Shown piece by piece: positions 1 to 8,740 of a stretch of 64,000 nucleotides of DNA. Each line of letters begins with the position of its first letter. Position 1 is the stretch's first letter. Position numbers and translations under genes: made by a program. Source of the DNA: SIRX01 sp965213905 (GTDB lineage Bacteria; Actinomycetota; Rubrobacteria; Rubrobacterales; Rubrobacteraceae); assembly GCA_965213905.1 (NCBI GenBank), contig OZ243922.1, forward strand, positions 124,001 to 188,000. The letters are read 5' to 3'. The notes beneath the pieces were generated by a model that was given only the letters and a program-made list of their open reading frames with translations, was not told where the DNA came from and searched no databases.

Positions 1-267
1 GTTCGTAAGCTCCAACTCCTCACAGACGGCTTTGAGGTCGTCCGTGGCGGATGCGAGATCCTCATCGTCATCGTGCAACGCCTTCTGCACCGCTTCCCAC
101 TCCGGGGTGGAACGTAGCTTGGAGATCCAGGGCTCGAAGAAAGCAACGTCCAGTATGAAGCCGGGAGGTACGGGCAAGCCTGCCTGCGTCATGCGCATCA
201 GCGAGAGGCCTTTGCCGCCCACTTCAGAGAGTGTTGGTTCTTTTGTCGTACCGAATTTATAGGTCAC
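1..267 (-). CDS. N-terminal part of a PEP-synthase/rifampin-phosphotransferase-family protein (runs off the window)
   Basis: Eighty-nine codons are visible before the window edge. The start is a GTG at 267, with a purine-rich GAGAAAGAG just upstream; an ATG overlapping it is followed at once by a stop. The N-terminus carries the ATP-grasp signature of the PPDK_N family: VGGKG near residue 15, then a hydrophobic stretch ending in LPVPPGF. This is the third such gene in a row on this strand, 26 bp after the PHP-domain gene. The piece seen cannot separate a PEP synthase from a rifampin-phosphotransferase-like enzyme; the latter is inferred from the two complete neighbours. It deviates from them in having LSLMRM where the others have ANLGE. 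Confidence 0.75.
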   Translation of the reverse strand, partial: MTYKFGTTKEPTLSEVGGKGLSLMRMTQAGLPVPPGFILDVAFFEPWISKLRSTPEWEAVQKALHDDDEDLASATDDLKAVCEELELTN

Positions 268-293
268 ATGGGCTCTTTCTCTGTAGATAACTT

Positions 294-1133
294 TTACTTA
301 TAGTTTTTAATGCCTCCTAAATTGAGTGCTTCAGCATCAATATCTATAATCCCGATGCCATATTTCTCCTGACTGGCCCAACTTCCGTGCCCGTCGCCGC
401 CGCCAGTGAGCAAGAGTTGATGTTCTTTGGCGTATTCTCGGAGCAGCGCCGCCATCTCCGGGTTGAGACTGGGGCTATACCCTTCCAACCCATCCAAACC
501 GGTCGCCACCAGTTGATCCACTGTCGCAATGGCGGTCTCTGCATCACGCAGGTAGCCGCCCGGCAGGATTGCGTACCCGCCGGCATCGTGAATGAGTTGG
601 ATGGCTTCCTCGACAGACGGAAACGCCAAGTTCGCCATGATGGCAACCACCTGTTCTCGATGCTGGGTGTATAGTTTCGTCCCTGCCCCATCGCTGCCGT
701 CCAGCCCTTTATGATAGAAATAGCTGTTTAGCTTGAAGCCGCCATATGCCGGGTTCTTCCGATGGTGGGTGTATTCTTCGCCTGAAAGCTGCGGAAACTC
801 TTGCGCCCAAAGCTCGACCATCTGCAAGCCGAAATGATCCCAGACGGCGCGATTGGTTTGCAACAGGCTTTGCAGTTGTGCGTTTTCCGGGTCACAGTCA
901 TAGGCCAGCAGCCGGAAGAGGCTCCCGTTGCGGGCTGCGCTCACCTGGACGCCCTTGACAAACGCAATTCCATACTTACCTGCCAGCTCTGCCAACCCCG
1001 CATAAGCATCCATCGTGTCGTCATCGGTGATGGAGATCAATCCGATCCCCTTCGAAGCAGCTTCTTCTACCACTTCTTCAGGCGATTGTGTTCCTGTAGA
1101 AAAGAACGTATGAACGTGTAAATCCGCCTGCAC
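294..1133 (-). CDS. PHP-domain metal-dependent phosphoesterase-like protein
   Basis: About 279 residues. The N-terminus has the PHP motif HVHTFFS followed by an ISITDDDT segment, and later a GGDGHG element; these histidines and aspartates are the usual metal ligands of PHP phosphoesterases related to histidinol phosphatase and the DNA polymerase III PHP domain. I place the start at GTG 1133 because AGAGGA lies six bases upstream; a GTG at 1148 is in frame but has no ribosome site. It sits between two ATP-grasp phosphotransferase genes, so it might hydrolyse a phosphorylated product of its neighbours, but that is only inference from position. The C-terminal third is less typical of the family and the substrate is unknown. 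Confidence 0.75.
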   Translation of the reverse strand: MQADLHVHTFFSTGTQSPEEVVEEAASKGIGLISITDDDTMDAYAGLAELAGKYGIAFVKGVQVSAARNGSLFRLLAYDCDPENAQLQSLLQTNRAVWDHFGLQMVELWAQEFPQLSGEEYTHHRKNPAYGGFKLNSYFYHKGLDGSDGAGTKLYTQHREQVVAIMANLAFPSVEEAIQLIHDAGGYAILPGGYLRDAETAIATVDQLVATGLDGLEGYSPSLNPEMAALLREYAKEHQLLLTGGGDGHGSWASQEKYGIGIIDIDAEALNLGGIKNYK

Positions 1134-1185
1134 AATCAGTCCTCTCACGTTGCTACGGTTTGAACCGTGGGCCGAGTCAAATTTC

Positions 1186-1259
1186 AGAGTTGTTCCCTAA
1201 TTCCTCTGGTCGGGCAAAATAGCTGTTGCGCCGAGGATCCATTATTAAGGAACAACTCT
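1186..1259. repeat. Long-range inverted repeat between phosphotransferase and PHP genes
   Basis: AGAGTTGTTCC at 1186-1196 is the exact reverse complement of GGAACAACTCT at 1249-1259, leaving a 52-base interior. A second palindrome, ACGGTT-TG-AACCGT, lies at 1155-1168. Together they fill most of the 145 bp between the stop of the 867-residue phosphotransferase and the PHP start. They could be a structured intercistronic RNA or the ends of a tiny miniature element. No T-run follows, so a simple terminator is unlikely. Confidence 0.5.
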
Positions 1260-1278
1260 TTTGCGCCCTTACCGTCAC

Positions 1279-3882
1279 TCACGCATTGGCTACCACGCGC
1301 ACGATCCCATTGCTTCCGTCCACCTCGATCATCTGGCCGTCGGTGATCGAGGTGGTTGCGTCACCCACCCCGGAAACACAGGGCAATCCGTACTCGCGTG
1401 CGATCACGGCGCCGTGTTGCAGCGCGCCGCCGACTTCCAGCACGACGCCGCTCGTGTTCATGAAGAGAGGTGTCCAGCCGGGGTCTGTCGCCCGCGTGAC
1501 CAGAATCTCGCCTTTTTTGAGTGGTTTTTCGTAGGGGCTGTGCAACACGTTCGCGATGCCGCGCACGGTGCCCGATGCGATGGGATCTCCCACGAGCTCA
1601 CCCTCTTTTGCAGGGGCTCTCTCGGCGCGGAAGATCTCGCCGCGAGAATCGATGATGCGCGGCCATTCCTGTACGTGGGCGAACTTCTTCCGCGGCGCAA
1701 GGTTCTTCTCGATCAGCGGTCGTAATGACAACGCGGGGTCTTTTTGGGCCCGGGTGATCTGTCGGACGTTCAGATCGAACACCTGGGCCGCGTCGTCGAG
1801 CCGCCCCTGGGCCATGAACTCTTCGCCCAGTTTCAAAGCCCGCTGGCGCATCAAGTCGTTAATGATGATGAAGAAGTATTTCGGTGCTTCGCGGTAGCCC
1901 GCGTTCTTCTGGAGGGCAGCCCGACGCTTGAACTGGCTGGCTTTGCCTTTCTGGGCGGCGAGCGCCAGCAGTTTTTCATGGGCTTCCGCGCGTCGCTTGG
2001 CGACGCTCTCTAGCATGCCGCTTTCGACATCCATCGCTTTGAGCTGCTCGAAGAACTCGGGGACGTTCTCGTACGGCCGGCGGGTGGCGATGTCGATCTC
2101 TTTGATGCAGCGGCTCCCGAACTTCTCCATGTAGTCGTCGTAGGCCCGCATAAACTCCGGAGAGAACGCTTTGGCGTTCAGCTTCTCCTCGAACTCTTCG
2201 CCCGATTCCGTTTCCTGTACCTCGGGGAACCGGGCCAGCTCAACCATCTGCCGTCCCATTTCCGAGGTCGCGTTTCCGTCCAGGTCCATCTCCAGGGCGA
2301 CGAGCAAGTCTTCGACATCATCGTCCTTGAACATGCGCCGTAATTGCCAGCGTGCAACCATCGCAGGCAACAGGACCGAAATACTCGCGTTCATCTGACC
2401 CTTGAAGTAGTCGAGTAGCTCGTCGGAGAGGCTTTGAAACTCTATGTCTTGCGCCGCGAGGCGTCTGCCCCTTTGAACGTCCTGGGCGAACTGTTTGTCG
2501 TAAGTTTGCACAGCCTTTTCCGCGCTCCGAACGCCTCGATAAACATAAGGCAGCGCCCCGAACGCAAACTTCGCGATTCTCCACGTAAGCCCGCGCAGCG
2601 CCTCGGGCTGTTCCGCCGGTGTGTACTCCGGTAGATCAATCGATTCGATTATCTTGCGGGTCGGGGTATCGTAGGATTTAATCATCCGGGAAAAAGTGCC
2701 CGACGCGAAACCCTTCATCATGTTGGAGAGGTGCATATACTGGCGCCCCTCTAGATTCAGGATTGTGCCTTCCATGCCCCGATCTAGCATCCCCGTATCG
2801 CCCTTGATGGCTTCGAGCATCCTGCCCCAGATTTCGTTTCCGAGCACCGAGAGCGAGTCCTGGAAACCCTGTGTCAGTACGATCATATCCAGGTAGAGAT
2901 ATTTCTCTTCCCCCGGCTTCGTAACCATCATCTCGGGCAGGGGTACGTAAGCCGTTATAGGCCGTGCCTGCAGGAGATATAGCTCACCGTCCGCATACGC
3001 CCATTCGATGTCCATCGGGGTGTCGTAATGGCTCTCCACCCTGGTCGCCAGCCCGGCCACTTCTATGGCCTGGCTATCGGTCAAGGAAGCAGCGTCCGGC
3101 GCTTCGACGGCTTGTTCCCCAATACCGCCGCCATCTTTGCCGACCAGTACATAATCTTTGATCGAGATTTGCTTGCGCAGGATCTCTTTTTTCACTTTGT
3201 CCACCACAAAGTTATCTGGTGTGACTTGCCCGGACACGATCGATTCGCCCAGCCCGAAGTTGCTGTTGATCACCGCTTCGTCGTAGGAATTGTTCTGGGG
3301 GTTGAGTGAGAAGGCTACCCCGCTCACGTCGGCGGTAACCTGCTTCTGCACCACCACCGCCAGGCTGACCTCTGCCGGATCTATGCCCTGTTTAAAGCGA
3401 TAGGTGATCGCCCTGGCCGTCCACAGGCTGGCCCAGCAACGCCTGACGGCGTCGAGCAGCTCTTCTTTGCCCCGCACGTTCAGGTACGTTTCCTGCTGTC
3501 CGGCGAAACTCGCGTCCGGCAAGTCTTCCGCCGTCGCGGACGAGCGCACGGCCACGGCATCTGCCTCCAACTCCGCGTGCGCAGAGAGCAAAGCGTCCGC
3601 CATCTCTTGCGGGATCTCGGCATTCAAAAAGAGATCCTGGATCTCCTCCGACGCCTCTTCCCCTGCCTGTGGATCGTCGGCGTTTACCCTCGAAGCCGCC
3701 CGAAAGATCTCCTCCTGCAAACCATGTTCCCGCACAAACGCATCGTACGCTTCGGTCGTCAGCACAAACCCCGCAGGAACGGGAAACCCCGCCGTCGTCA
3801 TCTCACCGAGGTTCGCGCCCTTGCCGCCCGCCGAAGAGATATCGTCTTTTTCGAGTTGCTGGAATGAACGCGTATAGGTCAT
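1279..3882 (-). CDS. Rifampin-phosphotransferase-like (ATP-grasp / swivelling His) dikinase, 867 aa
   Basis: The domain order is an N-terminal ATP-grasp domain (GGKGANLGE at about 19-27, VRSSATAEDLP at about 112-122, ending near an LLQARPIT motif at about 305), a long middle region of about 400 residues, and a C-terminal swivelling domain with GGALQHGAVIARE, whose predicted phospho-histidine is H823. PEP synthase has its His domain in the middle and a C-terminal TIM barrel; that barrel is absent here. The order ATP-middle-His is that of rifampin phosphotransferases (known family chemistry: ATP beta-phosphate moved through His to a small molecule, giving AMP and Pi). Substrate unknown. The ATG at 3882 follows AAAGGGGAA. 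A strong promoter with an overlapping operator lies 55-90 bp upstream, so this is the first gene of a transcript that probably includes the PHP gene. Automatic annotation would probably say phosphoenolpyruvate synthase. Confidence 0.85.
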   Translation of the reverse strand: MTYTRSFQQLEKDDISSAGGKGANLGEMTTAGFPVPAGFVLTTEAYDAFVREHGLQEEIFRAASRVNADDPQAGEEASEEIQDLFLNAEIPQEMADALLSAHAELEADAVAVRSSATAEDLPDASFAGQQETYLNVRGKEELLDAVRRCWASLWTARAITYRFKQGIDPAEVSLAVVVQKQVTADVSGVAFSLNPQNNSYDEAVINSNFGLGESIVSGQVTPDNFVVDKVKKEILRKQISIKDYVLVGKDGGGIGEQAVEAPDAASLTDSQAIEVAGLATRVESHYDTPMDIEWAYADGELYLLQARPITAYVPLPEMMVTKPGEEKYLYLDMIVLTQGFQDSLSVLGNEIWGRMLEAIKGDTGMLDRGMEGTILNLEGRQYMHLSNMMKGFASGTFSRMIKSYDTPTRKIIESIDLPEYTPAEQPEALRGLTWRIAKFAFGALPYVYRGVRSAEKAVQTYDKQFAQDVQRGRRLAAQDIEFQSLSDELLDYFKGQMNASISVLLPAMVARWQLRRMFKDDDVEDLLVALEMDLDGNATSEMGRQMVELARFPEVQETESGEEFEEKLNAKAFSPEFMRAYDDYMEKFGSRCIKEIDIATRRPYENVPEFFEQLKAMDVESGMLESVAKRRAEAHEKLLALAAQKGKASQFKRRAALQKNAGYREAPKYFFIIINDLMRQRALKLGEEFMAQGRLDDAAQVFDLNVRQITRAQKDPALSLRPLIEKNLAPRKKFAHVQEWPRIIDSRGEIFRAERAPAKEGELVGDPIASGTVRGIANVLHSPYEKPLKKGEILVTRATDPGWTPLFMNTSGVVLEVGGALQHGAVIAREYGLPCVSGVGDATTSITDGQMIEVDGSNGIVRVVANA

Positions 3883-3936
3883 CCGGCGTTCCCCTTTCTA
3901 ATGGTGTTCATGTGAACCATCTCTTACTTGACAGTA

Positions 3937-3973
3937 ATAATAGTATATATAGTTATTTTAGTCAATACTGAAA
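3937..3973 (-). promoter_or_regulatory. Promoter with operator-like inverted repeat over the -35 box
   Basis: On the minus strand, TTGACT (3965-3960) and TATTAT (3942-3937) are separated by exactly 17 bases, a near-consensus housekeeping promoter. The -35 lies inside an inverted repeat at 3956-3973: TTTCAGT / ATTG / ACTAAAA (one mismatch). The whole block is almost identical to that in front of the regulator gene at 17016-17052. Confidence 0.8.
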
Positions 3974-4039
3974 CAAAGGAATACACAATACTCGCAGAGA
4001 CTAGCCCGGTTGATCTGAATCAGTGAGGATCCATTACGC

Positions 4040-6874
4040 TTATTTACCTGTACGCCGCCGTCTTCTCCACCAGACGATTAGCCCGACCACCACCCCGGTA
4101 GTCACTGCCAGAAGCGCCTTTCTTCGGCTACCAGAGATGGTTTTTGTCTTTGTTGCCCGTGCATCTTCTTCGTCGGTCTCTGCGCCGGCTTCGTCCACGA
4201 GCGTCACCGTGCCGGAGTCGCCGTCGATCTGGATGAGCTGGCCGCTCTGGATGCGCCGGGTGGCCGTACCCGTGCCCATCACGGCCGGGATGCCGTACTC
4301 TCGGGCCACGATGGAGCCGTGGGCCAGCGCGCCGCCGATATCGGTGACCAATCCCTTGGCGTTCGAGAAGAGTGGCGTCCAGGCCGGTGTGGTGGTCGGG
4401 CAGACGAGGATCGTGTCCGGCTCCATTTGGTCGAATTCTGCGGGCGAGTGGATGACGCTCGCTTGGGCGGTAACTTGACCTGGGCTGACGGCGAAGCCGC
4501 CCAGGGTGGGGCCTTCGCTGACGCCGGGAGGCTGGGGCTCGAACATGGTCAGGCGGACCGGCCCGACCTTCAACTGAGCGCCCGGTGGAACTGACATCGG
4601 TGGATCCAGGCGCGTACGCGCCTCCCGCAGCTCCCGCCGCTCTCGCGCCAGCTCTGCCAACTCCGGGCGACTCTGGGACTCCGAACGGGCGGCGCCGGCC
4701 GTCTCCAGCTCTGCGCTATTTAGGAAGAAAACGTCATCCGGATCATCGAGCGAGCCTGCCTCTGTGAGGCGCCCTCCCAACTCCAGCGCCAACTGCCGTA
4801 AGGTGGGCCAGGCCGCGCCCACGTAGAAGAGCGCTTCGTCGCGGTAGGGTGTGAGGTGCTGCGCCCAGCCAAGGAGCAGCCGGAAGATCGGGCGCTGGAG
4901 AGGGTTGAGTGATCGTGCAGTGCTCTCCACCAGCGACTCGCGTTCGCGCACCAGCTCTTGCTGCCGGGCGCGGGCGTCGTGCTCCGGGTTATCTACGGCG
5001 GCTTTCAGGCTCAGGAGTACCGGGAGCGGGTCGTCGGCCATCGTCGGCGCGACGAAGTCGAGGTTGTAGACTTGGTGTCCGTACTCGTCGAGATACTCTC
5101 GAAGATCATCCAGCACCGGCTGTCCTTCGGGCTGCTCTGCCAGCTCGTCGAGCAACTGTTTGGGCGGCGTGGCTATCACCAGCTCGCGCAACGCTTCAGA
5201 GCTGTGGATGTCGCGGGCGATGCCTTCCAATTGCGCCTGGGCCTCCATGGCTTTGGTCGGGAAACCGCGCAGGTAGGGGGCGCTAGTTGGTCGGGGACCT
5301 GCCGATGAGCCACTACCATCCGCCACGAGCTTCAGAAAGCCGTCGACCAGGGAGTCCGTCAGCCGAGCCAGGTTTAGCGGAATGGCGGATGCGAACCAAT
5401 AGATGGCGTCCGCCGCAGCCAGTTCGCGCACGCCGCGCAGTAGTTCCTCGTCTGACGCGTCGGCTAGATCAGTCTCCTTCCAGCGTTCGACCTTAGCCTG
5501 GTAGGTTGGCAACCCGTGCTCTCGCCAGTAAGCAGTTGCCCCTTCCTGGCGCAGCTTCGACAAAAGGGTTACGTAGATGCGCAAAATCGCACGAACATGC
5601 TCCCAACGAAAGTCATAGCTGGCCGCGCTGTAGGCGTATCCGTTCACGGTCTTCGCAAAGGAGCCTGGAAACAGTTCCCCGACGATCCAATCCACATCGC
5701 TTGAATTGCTCATAAATGAGACCAGTTCCTCTATCGACTGCGTTAGCCCCTCTTCCAGATAGAGTTCGTCGAAGAGCGAGGAGAGCGGCTCGGGCATGTG
5801 CTCGACCACCTGCCGCCGCATCCAGGTCGTGCCCGGCACGGGTGGCTCCCAACTCACATCCCGCAACGGGGCGGGCGGCAGGTTGGTGATGGGGCGGGCC
5901 TGCAACAGCCAGACGCTTCCGTCGGCCACGGCCCACTCGATGTCTTGCGGAACGCCGCCGAAGTGCTCCTCCACCCGCACTCCCAACTCGCCCAGCTCGT
6001 CCAACAGCACTTCGGAGAGCGCCGACTCGCCGCGCCGCGCTTCGGGAACGGCCTGGGTCAACGTTCGCTGATCGTCGGTGCCCTGAGCCTCGGCGGCGAC
6101 GATCATCACTTCTTTCGTGCCCAGCGTGGTCTCCTTCGGGGTCCGGCTCTCCCGATCCAACACGTAGCTATCCGGCGTTACCTCACCGGAGACTATCGCC
6201 TCGCCGAGGCCGAAGCTGGCGTTGACGATCAGCTCATCGCGGGCGCCGGTATTCGGGTTGGCCGTAAAGAGGATGCCCGAAACATCGGATGGCACCATCG
6301 CCTGTACGACGACGCCCATCGCAACCGCTTCGTGCTCGACGTCCTGGCGTTCGCGGTAGGACATCGCCCGCGCCATCCACAAGCTGGCCCAGCACTCCTT
6401 GACCGCGTCCAGCAGAGCCTCTGGACCATTCACGTTGAGGAAGGTCTCCTGCTGGCCGGCGAAGCTTGCTGTGGGGAGGTCTTCGGCCGTGGCCGAGGAG
6501 CGGACGGCGACTGCTGTGTCCTCGCCCCCTGGCGACTCACTGAGTAATTCGTCGTAGGAGGCGCGGATCGTCTCCGAAAGGTCTTCGGGCATTGAGCCCG
6601 CCATGAACAGGTCGTGGATCCGGGCCGAGACCGCTTCGTAGGCTGTTGGATCTTCCGCCTCTGGTTTGGCGGCAAGCTCTAAGATCTGGTCCTGCAAATC
6701 GTTGGCCTCGACGAAGTGCCGGTAGCCGGCGGTCGTTACGACAAATCCCGGCGGCACTGGAATGTCAGTCTGGGTCAGCTCGCCAAGATTGGCGCCCTTA
6801 CCACCGGCTACCGCTATGACAGACTTGTCCAGTTCTGTAAACCAACGGATCGTTTCATTGCTCGCCGCGTTCAT
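4040..6874 (-). CDS. Membrane-anchored rifampin-phosphotransferase-like dikinase, 944 aa
   Basis: It has the same architecture as the 867-residue paralogue: ATP-grasp (GGKGANLGELTQ near residue 25, VRSSATAEDLPTASFAGQQE near 125-145, LLQARPIT near 330), a long middle domain, then GGALAHGSIVAREYGIPAV with predicted phospho-His H852. No PEP-synthase TIM barrel is present. Unusually, after the His domain an acidic linker leads to one hydrophobic segment at about 920-936 flanked by RRK and five arginines, so the enzyme is probably tail-anchored with the catalytic part in the cytoplasm. Start ATG 6874 has AAGGAG upstream and lies 2 bp after the methyltransferase stop, so the two are in one operon with heliorhodopsin. 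Substrate unknown; a lipophilic or membrane-located acceptor would suit the anchor (inference). Confidence 0.85.
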   Translation of the reverse strand: MNAASNETIRWFTELDKSVIAVAGGKGANLGELTQTDIPVPPGFVVTTAGYRHFVEANDLQDQILELAAKPEAEDPTAYEAVSARIHDLFMAGSMPEDLSETIRASYDELLSESPGGEDTAVAVRSSATAEDLPTASFAGQQETFLNVNGPEALLDAVKECWASLWMARAMSYRERQDVEHEAVAMGVVVQAMVPSDVSGILFTANPNTGARDELIVNASFGLGEAIVSGEVTPDSYVLDRESRTPKETTLGTKEVMIVAAEAQGTDDQRTLTQAVPEARRGESALSEVLLDELGELGVRVEEHFGGVPQDIEWAVADGSVWLLQARPITNLPPAPLRDVSWEPPVPGTTWMRRQVVEHMPEPLSSLFDELYLEEGLTQSIEELVSFMSNSSDVDWIVGELFPGSFAKTVNGYAYSAASYDFRWEHVRAILRIYVTLLSKLRQEGATAYWREHGLPTYQAKVERWKETDLADASDEELLRGVRELAAADAIYWFASAIPLNLARLTDSLVDGFLKLVADGSGSSAGPRPTSAPYLRGFPTKAMEAQAQLEGIARDIHSSEALRELVIATPPKQLLDELAEQPEGQPVLDDLREYLDEYGHQVYNLDFVAPTMADDPLPVLLSLKAAVDNPEHDARARQQELVRERESLVESTARSLNPLQRPIFRLLLGWAQHLTPYRDEALFYVGAAWPTLRQLALELGGRLTEAGSLDDPDDVFFLNSAELETAGAARSESQSRPELAELARERRELREARTRLDPPMSVPPGAQLKVGPVRLTMFEPQPPGVSEGPTLGGFAVSPGQVTAQASVIHSPAEFDQMEPDTILVCPTTTPAWTPLFSNAKGLVTDIGGALAHGSIVAREYGIPAVMGTGTATRRIQSGQLIQIDGDSGTVTLVDEAGAETDEEDARATKTKTISGSRRKALLAVTTGVVVGLIVWWRRRRRTGK

Positions 6875-6876
6875 CT

Positions 6877-7779
6877 CTACTCCTTTTCGGCGTAGACCAT
6901 CCGCTCAATCACCATGGACGGCAACTCACGCGCGGTCGGTTTCACATATCGGTCAGCCAGGTCGTCGTAGCCGAGATGCTCGATCATGCGCCAACCGTAC
7001 TCGCCTAGGAAATCTGCAACTTCCTCGGGTTCGAACCCAAAGTGCCACGCGTTAACCTTGACGATCATCCGCTCATAAAACTTCTCCAGCCCATATAGTT
7101 CCTTTCCCTCGATAAAATCCTTGCGCACGTACGTAAACGCCAACCGACTGCCCGCTGGTGCTCGTGCCAGGAAATCGAAGGTCTGTCGGACGGCCGCTTC
7201 CGTCAGATATTGCGAGACTGCTTCCCAGATAAAGAAGGTTTTGGTCCCGGCCGCATACCCGTGTGCAGCCAGCACAGATCCCAGTTCCTGGTCGACGAAG
7301 TTGATCGGAACGAGCGTAACGTGCGAGGGTATATTGCCCAATGCTTTCTGCAGATTTGCCTGCTTGGCCTCGATGTTCACGGGCTGATCGACTTCCCAAA
7401 CGGGCACGTTCGCCAGGGCGGGCAGACGATACACGCGGGTATCGTAGCCAGCTCCCAAATTCACCACGGCATCGACCGAGTTCTCGTCAGCCACGGCCAG
7501 TACAACCTTGTCGTCAATGTAGCGTTTGCGGCACACCATACCGCTCCAGATACCATCTACTTGCTTCTCTGAAGCCTGGACCATCCAGTTCCTCAATACA
7601 GGAATCCGCGTCAGTTTGACCAAGAATTGGTAACCAACGGGCAAGATTTTCAAAGCGAGTTCATCGTGGATGATACGTTGATCGCTGGGGAAATTTTGTT
7701 CAATGGCGACCATCATCGTGGGGCTAATGCCTGTTTGCGCGGCGGCGCTCGTGTCAATTTTTCCGTCCGTTTGTGTCAC
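6877..7779 (-). CDS. SAM-dependent O-methyltransferase, TIGR00027/leucine-carboxyl-methyltransferase-like family
   Basis: About 300 residues. Motif I reads VVNLGAGYDTRVYRL, with a later VDQPVNIEAKQ segment and a WEAVSQYLTEAAVRQTF segment, all hallmarks of the LCM/TIGR00027 methyltransferases, often linked to polyketide or unusual small-molecule methylation. I prefer GTG 7779, preceded by GGAGGAAAGG; another GTG at 7806 is in frame but its ribosome site abuts the codon. The gene begins within about 30 bp of the heliorhodopsin stop and ends 2 bp before the anchored phosphotransferase, so the three are probably co-transcribed. A divergent member of the same family occurs at 9157-10137. Methyl acceptor unknown. 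Confidence 0.85.
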   Translation of the reverse strand: MTQTDGKIDTSAAAQTGISPTMMVAIEQNFPSDQRIIHDELALKILPVGYQFLVKLTRIPVLRNWMVQASEKQVDGIWSGMVCRKRYIDDKVVLAVADENSVDAVVNLGAGYDTRVYRLPALANVPVWEVDQPVNIEAKQANLQKALGNIPSHVTLVPINFVDQELGSVLAAHGYAAGTKTFFIWEAVSQYLTEAAVRQTFDFLARAPAGSRLAFTYVRKDFIEGKELYGLEKFYERMIVKVNAWHFGFEPEEVADFLGEYGWRMIEHLGYDDLADRYVKPTARELPSMVIERMVYAEKE

Positions 7780-7809
7780 GTCTTGTATCCTTTCCTCCAC
7801 CCTCACTCC

Positions 7810-8607
7810 TCAGCCCGCGAGGGAGCCGGCGAAGATCTGCCAGGCGAGCGCCGACTTCGCGGCGAGGCTCAAGACCAGGTAGGCGGTCTCGCCGAAGGCG
7901 TAGCTGCGCCAGAGTCCTATCTGCCGGTACTGCAGCCACTGGTTGACGGCGAAGCTCATAAAGAAGACGAATAGGGAGACGAAGATCCCGTAGACAAAGT
8001 CCGGTACGGTCTCCGAACCCACCAGGTTCACGGTGATCGCCACCCACGGCGCGAGCCCGGCCAGGGTGCCGAACCAGAACGGCATCATCGTGGTGCTTTC
8101 GCGGCCGGGCGGGTTCATCTTCTCCTGCAGCCACCCGAACAGGATCATCGCCACGTTGGCCCCGATTATCCCGATAACGGCACTAATGCCGGTGATACCG
8201 GCGTAAAAGCAGACTAGCAGCACCATCAGCGTCGAGCTAAGAGAGTATTCGAGCCACCGGAAGCGGTTGATCCCACCGCACAGGTCCGTCTGGTAGCGGG
8301 CGCGGAACACGGTCGAGGTAAGCAGGTGATCGAGGGCGGCGAGGCCCAGGAACGCGGCGATGGCGGCCCCGATGGGCACGTCGAACAATGATTCAGGGGC
8401 CGGCACGGGGGCTCCGGGTGGCCCAGCGGGAAATGAGGATGTCACGGTGATGGCGAAGTCGCTTGCCAGTACGAGTATCACGACTGCCTGGGCGGCGTGC
8501 AAGACCGTGAGGGCAATGTTCCAGATCCGCAGCCTCTTCAGCCGACCGTCGGTGATCCCGGAAGCTGTTGCGGTAGTCTTTGTTGCCGGGGCGTCGGTTG
8601 TGCTCAT
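7810..8607 (-). CDS. Heliorhodopsin (retinal-binding seven-helix photoreceptor)
   Basis: The 265-residue protein has seven hydrophobic segments, roughly at 27-49, 76-98, 115-137, 139-160, 173-195, 203-224 and 236-260. Helix 3 carries RFRWLEYSLSSTLM, with E120 at the heliorhodopsin counter-ion position, and helix 7 carries LSLAAKSALAWQIF, with K251 as the expected retinal Schiff-base lysine. These two motifs, not the type-1 rhodopsin DxxxT pattern, define heliorhodopsins, which sit inverted in the membrane and have slow photocycles; most do not pump ions, and their signalling role is largely open. Start ATG 8607 follows AAGGAG. The neighbours are a SpoIIAA-like protein upstream and a methyltransferase plus an anchored phosphotransferase downstream, suggesting light-responsive control of these enzymes (inference). 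No retinal-producing dioxygenase is seen in the window. Confidence 0.93.
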   Translation of the reverse strand: MSTTDAPATKTTATASGITDGRLKRLRIWNIALTVLHAAQAVVILVLASDFAITVTSSFPAGPPGAPVPAPESLFDVPIGAAIAAFLGLAALDHLLTSTVFRARYQTDLCGGINRFRWLEYSLSSTLMVLLVCFYAGITGISAVIGIIGANVAMILFGWLQEKMNPPGRESTTMMPFWFGTLAGLAPWVAITVNLVGSETVPDFVYGIFVSLFVFFMSFAVNQWLQYRQIGLWRSYAFGETAYLVLSLAAKSALAWQIFAGSLAG

Positions 8608-8639
8608 CTAGGACTCCTTGTTAGGGTAGTGAGAGTAGC

Positions 8640-8702
8640 GGTTGCGGGTGGCACGAGTGGACCGACCTGGGTCATGCGCATTGGCGGTACCTTTGCGGAG
8701 AA
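8640..8702 (-). pseudogene. Possible remnant of a phosphotransferase N-terminus in front of heliorhodopsin
   Basis: In the 133 bp between the SpoIIAA-like stop and heliorhodopsin start, minus-strand codons read SAKVPPMRMTQVGPLVPPA, resembling the GGKGLSLMRMTQAGLPVPPG of the partial gene at 1-267. The DNA block ATGCGCATGAC is shared exactly. It has no start, ATP-grasp core or continuation. It may be a scar of duplication; the match is short and could be chance. Confidence 0.35.
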
Positions 8703-8740
8703 AGACACGCTCCTATCCGTGTTGGTCAGTTCTTTGTTTC

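Noticed and set aside
5798..6547. A 249-codon plus-strand frame inside the anchored phosphotransferase
   Set aside because: It is antisense to conserved ATP-grasp codons, has no ribosome site and shows no family features.
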